A DNA stretch of 21,541 bases from Streptomyces aureocirculatus. Lineage in GTDB: Bacteria > Actinomycetota > Actinomycetes > Streptomycetales > Streptomycetaceae. Positions 14,627-21,541 of the stretch are shown in pieces. A program made the position numbers and the translations under genes. Position 1 is the first letter of the stretch. Each line of letters opens with the position of its first letter. The notes below the pieces were generated by a model that was not told the DNA's origin, searched no databases, and saw nothing but the letters and a program-made list of their open reading frames with translations. The DNA lies in contig NZ_JOAP01000075.1 of NCBI RefSeq assembly GCF_000720475.1, positions 1 to 21,541 of the forward strand. Reading direction: 5' to 3'.

Positions 14627-15301
14627 CAGTCGTCGGCCGGAATTTCCGCGCCGGGGCGGTGCTTTCCGGCCCCGTTCTTCTGTTCCGGGGTCGCCGCCCA
14701 AAGGCTTGAAAGGTGTGAGGTAAAGGGCCCGCATTGCGGTCGGTGTGGGCTTTGTAGCGGCCGACAGTTCACGTCGTCGGCGCGAACGCGCCCGGTGGAT
14801 CGCGCCAAAGTGTGCCGTCCGGTCAACCTTTCGGATATCCGTGCCGTTGCGCCGTCACGGGCCGTCGGCCCATACATCTCCATGCCGTCCGTGGGGCGGG
14901 TGATCCCTACACCTAGGCTGCTAAAAGTGCGCACTTGTGGTGACTTGTGCCTTTCGTCTTAGCGTCTTGTTAACGGGACACGCCACCCGTCCGCCGCCGA
15001 CGACGGTGGCCACGACGCGCCCACCGGGTCGCGGCTGAGATGTTGAGAAAAACAACGTGGCATCGCCAAGGAAGCGCTGTGCGGAAGGATTCTTCTTTTC
15101 CTCGGGCGGGCGACCGCGTTACGGTCGGCTCGGGAGATCGGTGACGGCTGACGTGAACAGGAGTGCGCCTGAATGACGACGCATGAACCCCTAAGGGATT
15201 CCCGTTGAAGCGTTCTTTGGAATTTCTTGTGAGTTCCCCCTTCTGGCTTGTCGGCCGAACTCTCGCGTGTTCCGCAAGTGCTTACGAACCTTGGAGTTTT
15301 C
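14627..15301 (+). other. 675-bp non-coding leader region between tetR and the peptide synthetase
   Basis: No convincing gene is present; a minus-strand open frame at 14623-14934 shows no domain. Just after tetR, CGGGGC (14652-14657) and GCCCCG (14669-14674) may form a weak terminator. A 12-bp perfect palindrome AAGTGCGCACTT lies at 14925-14936, close to AT-rich stretches (TCTTGTTAACGG). The base composition is richer in A/T than the flanking genes, as expected of a regulatory region. No promoter could be assigned with confidence. Confidence 0.5.
15173..15208 (+). CDS. Possible 11-residue leader ORF before the peptide synthetase
   Basis: ATG at 15173 follows AGGAG (15159-15163) after 9 nt and encodes MTTHEPLRDSR before TGA. 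It ends 93 bp before the synthetase start. It has a rare CTA codon but no run of one amino acid that would mark a classic attenuator. It may be chance. Confidence 0.2.
   Translation: MTTHEPLRDSR

Positions 15302-21541
<6,240 letters not shown>

Noticed and set aside
14623..14934. 103-residue minus-strand open frame in the leader region
   Set aside because: No domain, no clear ribosome site, and composition unlike the real genes.

Overview
The window reads as actinobacterial chromosome, most likely Streptomyces. Third codon positions are almost always G or C, GTG starts are frequent, and long false ORFs run antisense to most real genes. A long inverted repeat of a type common between Streptomyces genes lies at 2719-2800. 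A TTA codon sits near the start of a peptide synthetase gene. No RNA gene, insertion sequence or CRISPR array was seen.

Region 1 (1-744) is the 3' member of a likely two-component pair, a NarL/FixJ response regulator, preceded by a perfect 27-bp tandem duplication.

Region 2 (about 935-12497) looks like a sialoglycan utilisation locus. It holds a secreted GH33-type sialidase (1008-2681, + strand). A five-gene minus-strand operon follows: a Tat-exported binding lipoprotein, a DppB-type permease, a fused DppC-DppD permease/ATPase, a DppF-type ATPase, and an N-acetylneuraminate lyase-like aldolase. Divergent from it are a FadR/FCD-type GntR regulator and a GH42 beta-galactosidase, overlapping by ATGA. 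All three promoter regions carry the same element, three ACGT-like half-sites spaced every 7 bp (972-989, 9681-9698, 9848-9865), each containing the 11-mer GGACGTGGGAY on one strand. I infer that this is the operator of the GntR protein. The proposed logic: the sialidase releases sialic acid outside the cell, the ABC importer takes it up, the lyase splits it to pyruvate and an N-acetylhexosamine, and the galactosidase handles exposed or imported galactosides. ManNAc kinase and epimerase genes are not in the window.

Region 3 (12449-14626) is a small redox/stress-type unit: a NmrA-like NAD(P)-binding protein and a SnoaL-like protein on the minus strand, and a divergent TetR regulator. The promoter of the SnoaL gene carries two near-identical palindromes, likely TetR sites. 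The region just before tetR consists of about five imperfect 32-34 bp tandem repeats, most ending in a start-site-like sequence.

Region 4 (14627-21541) is a 675-bp, comparatively AT-rich leader followed by the 5' part (2080 codons, running off the window) of a non-ribosomal peptide synthetase with domain order A-T-E-C-A. It starts with an adenylation domain and no condensation domain, so it should be an initiation protein loading a residue that is then epimerised to the D form.
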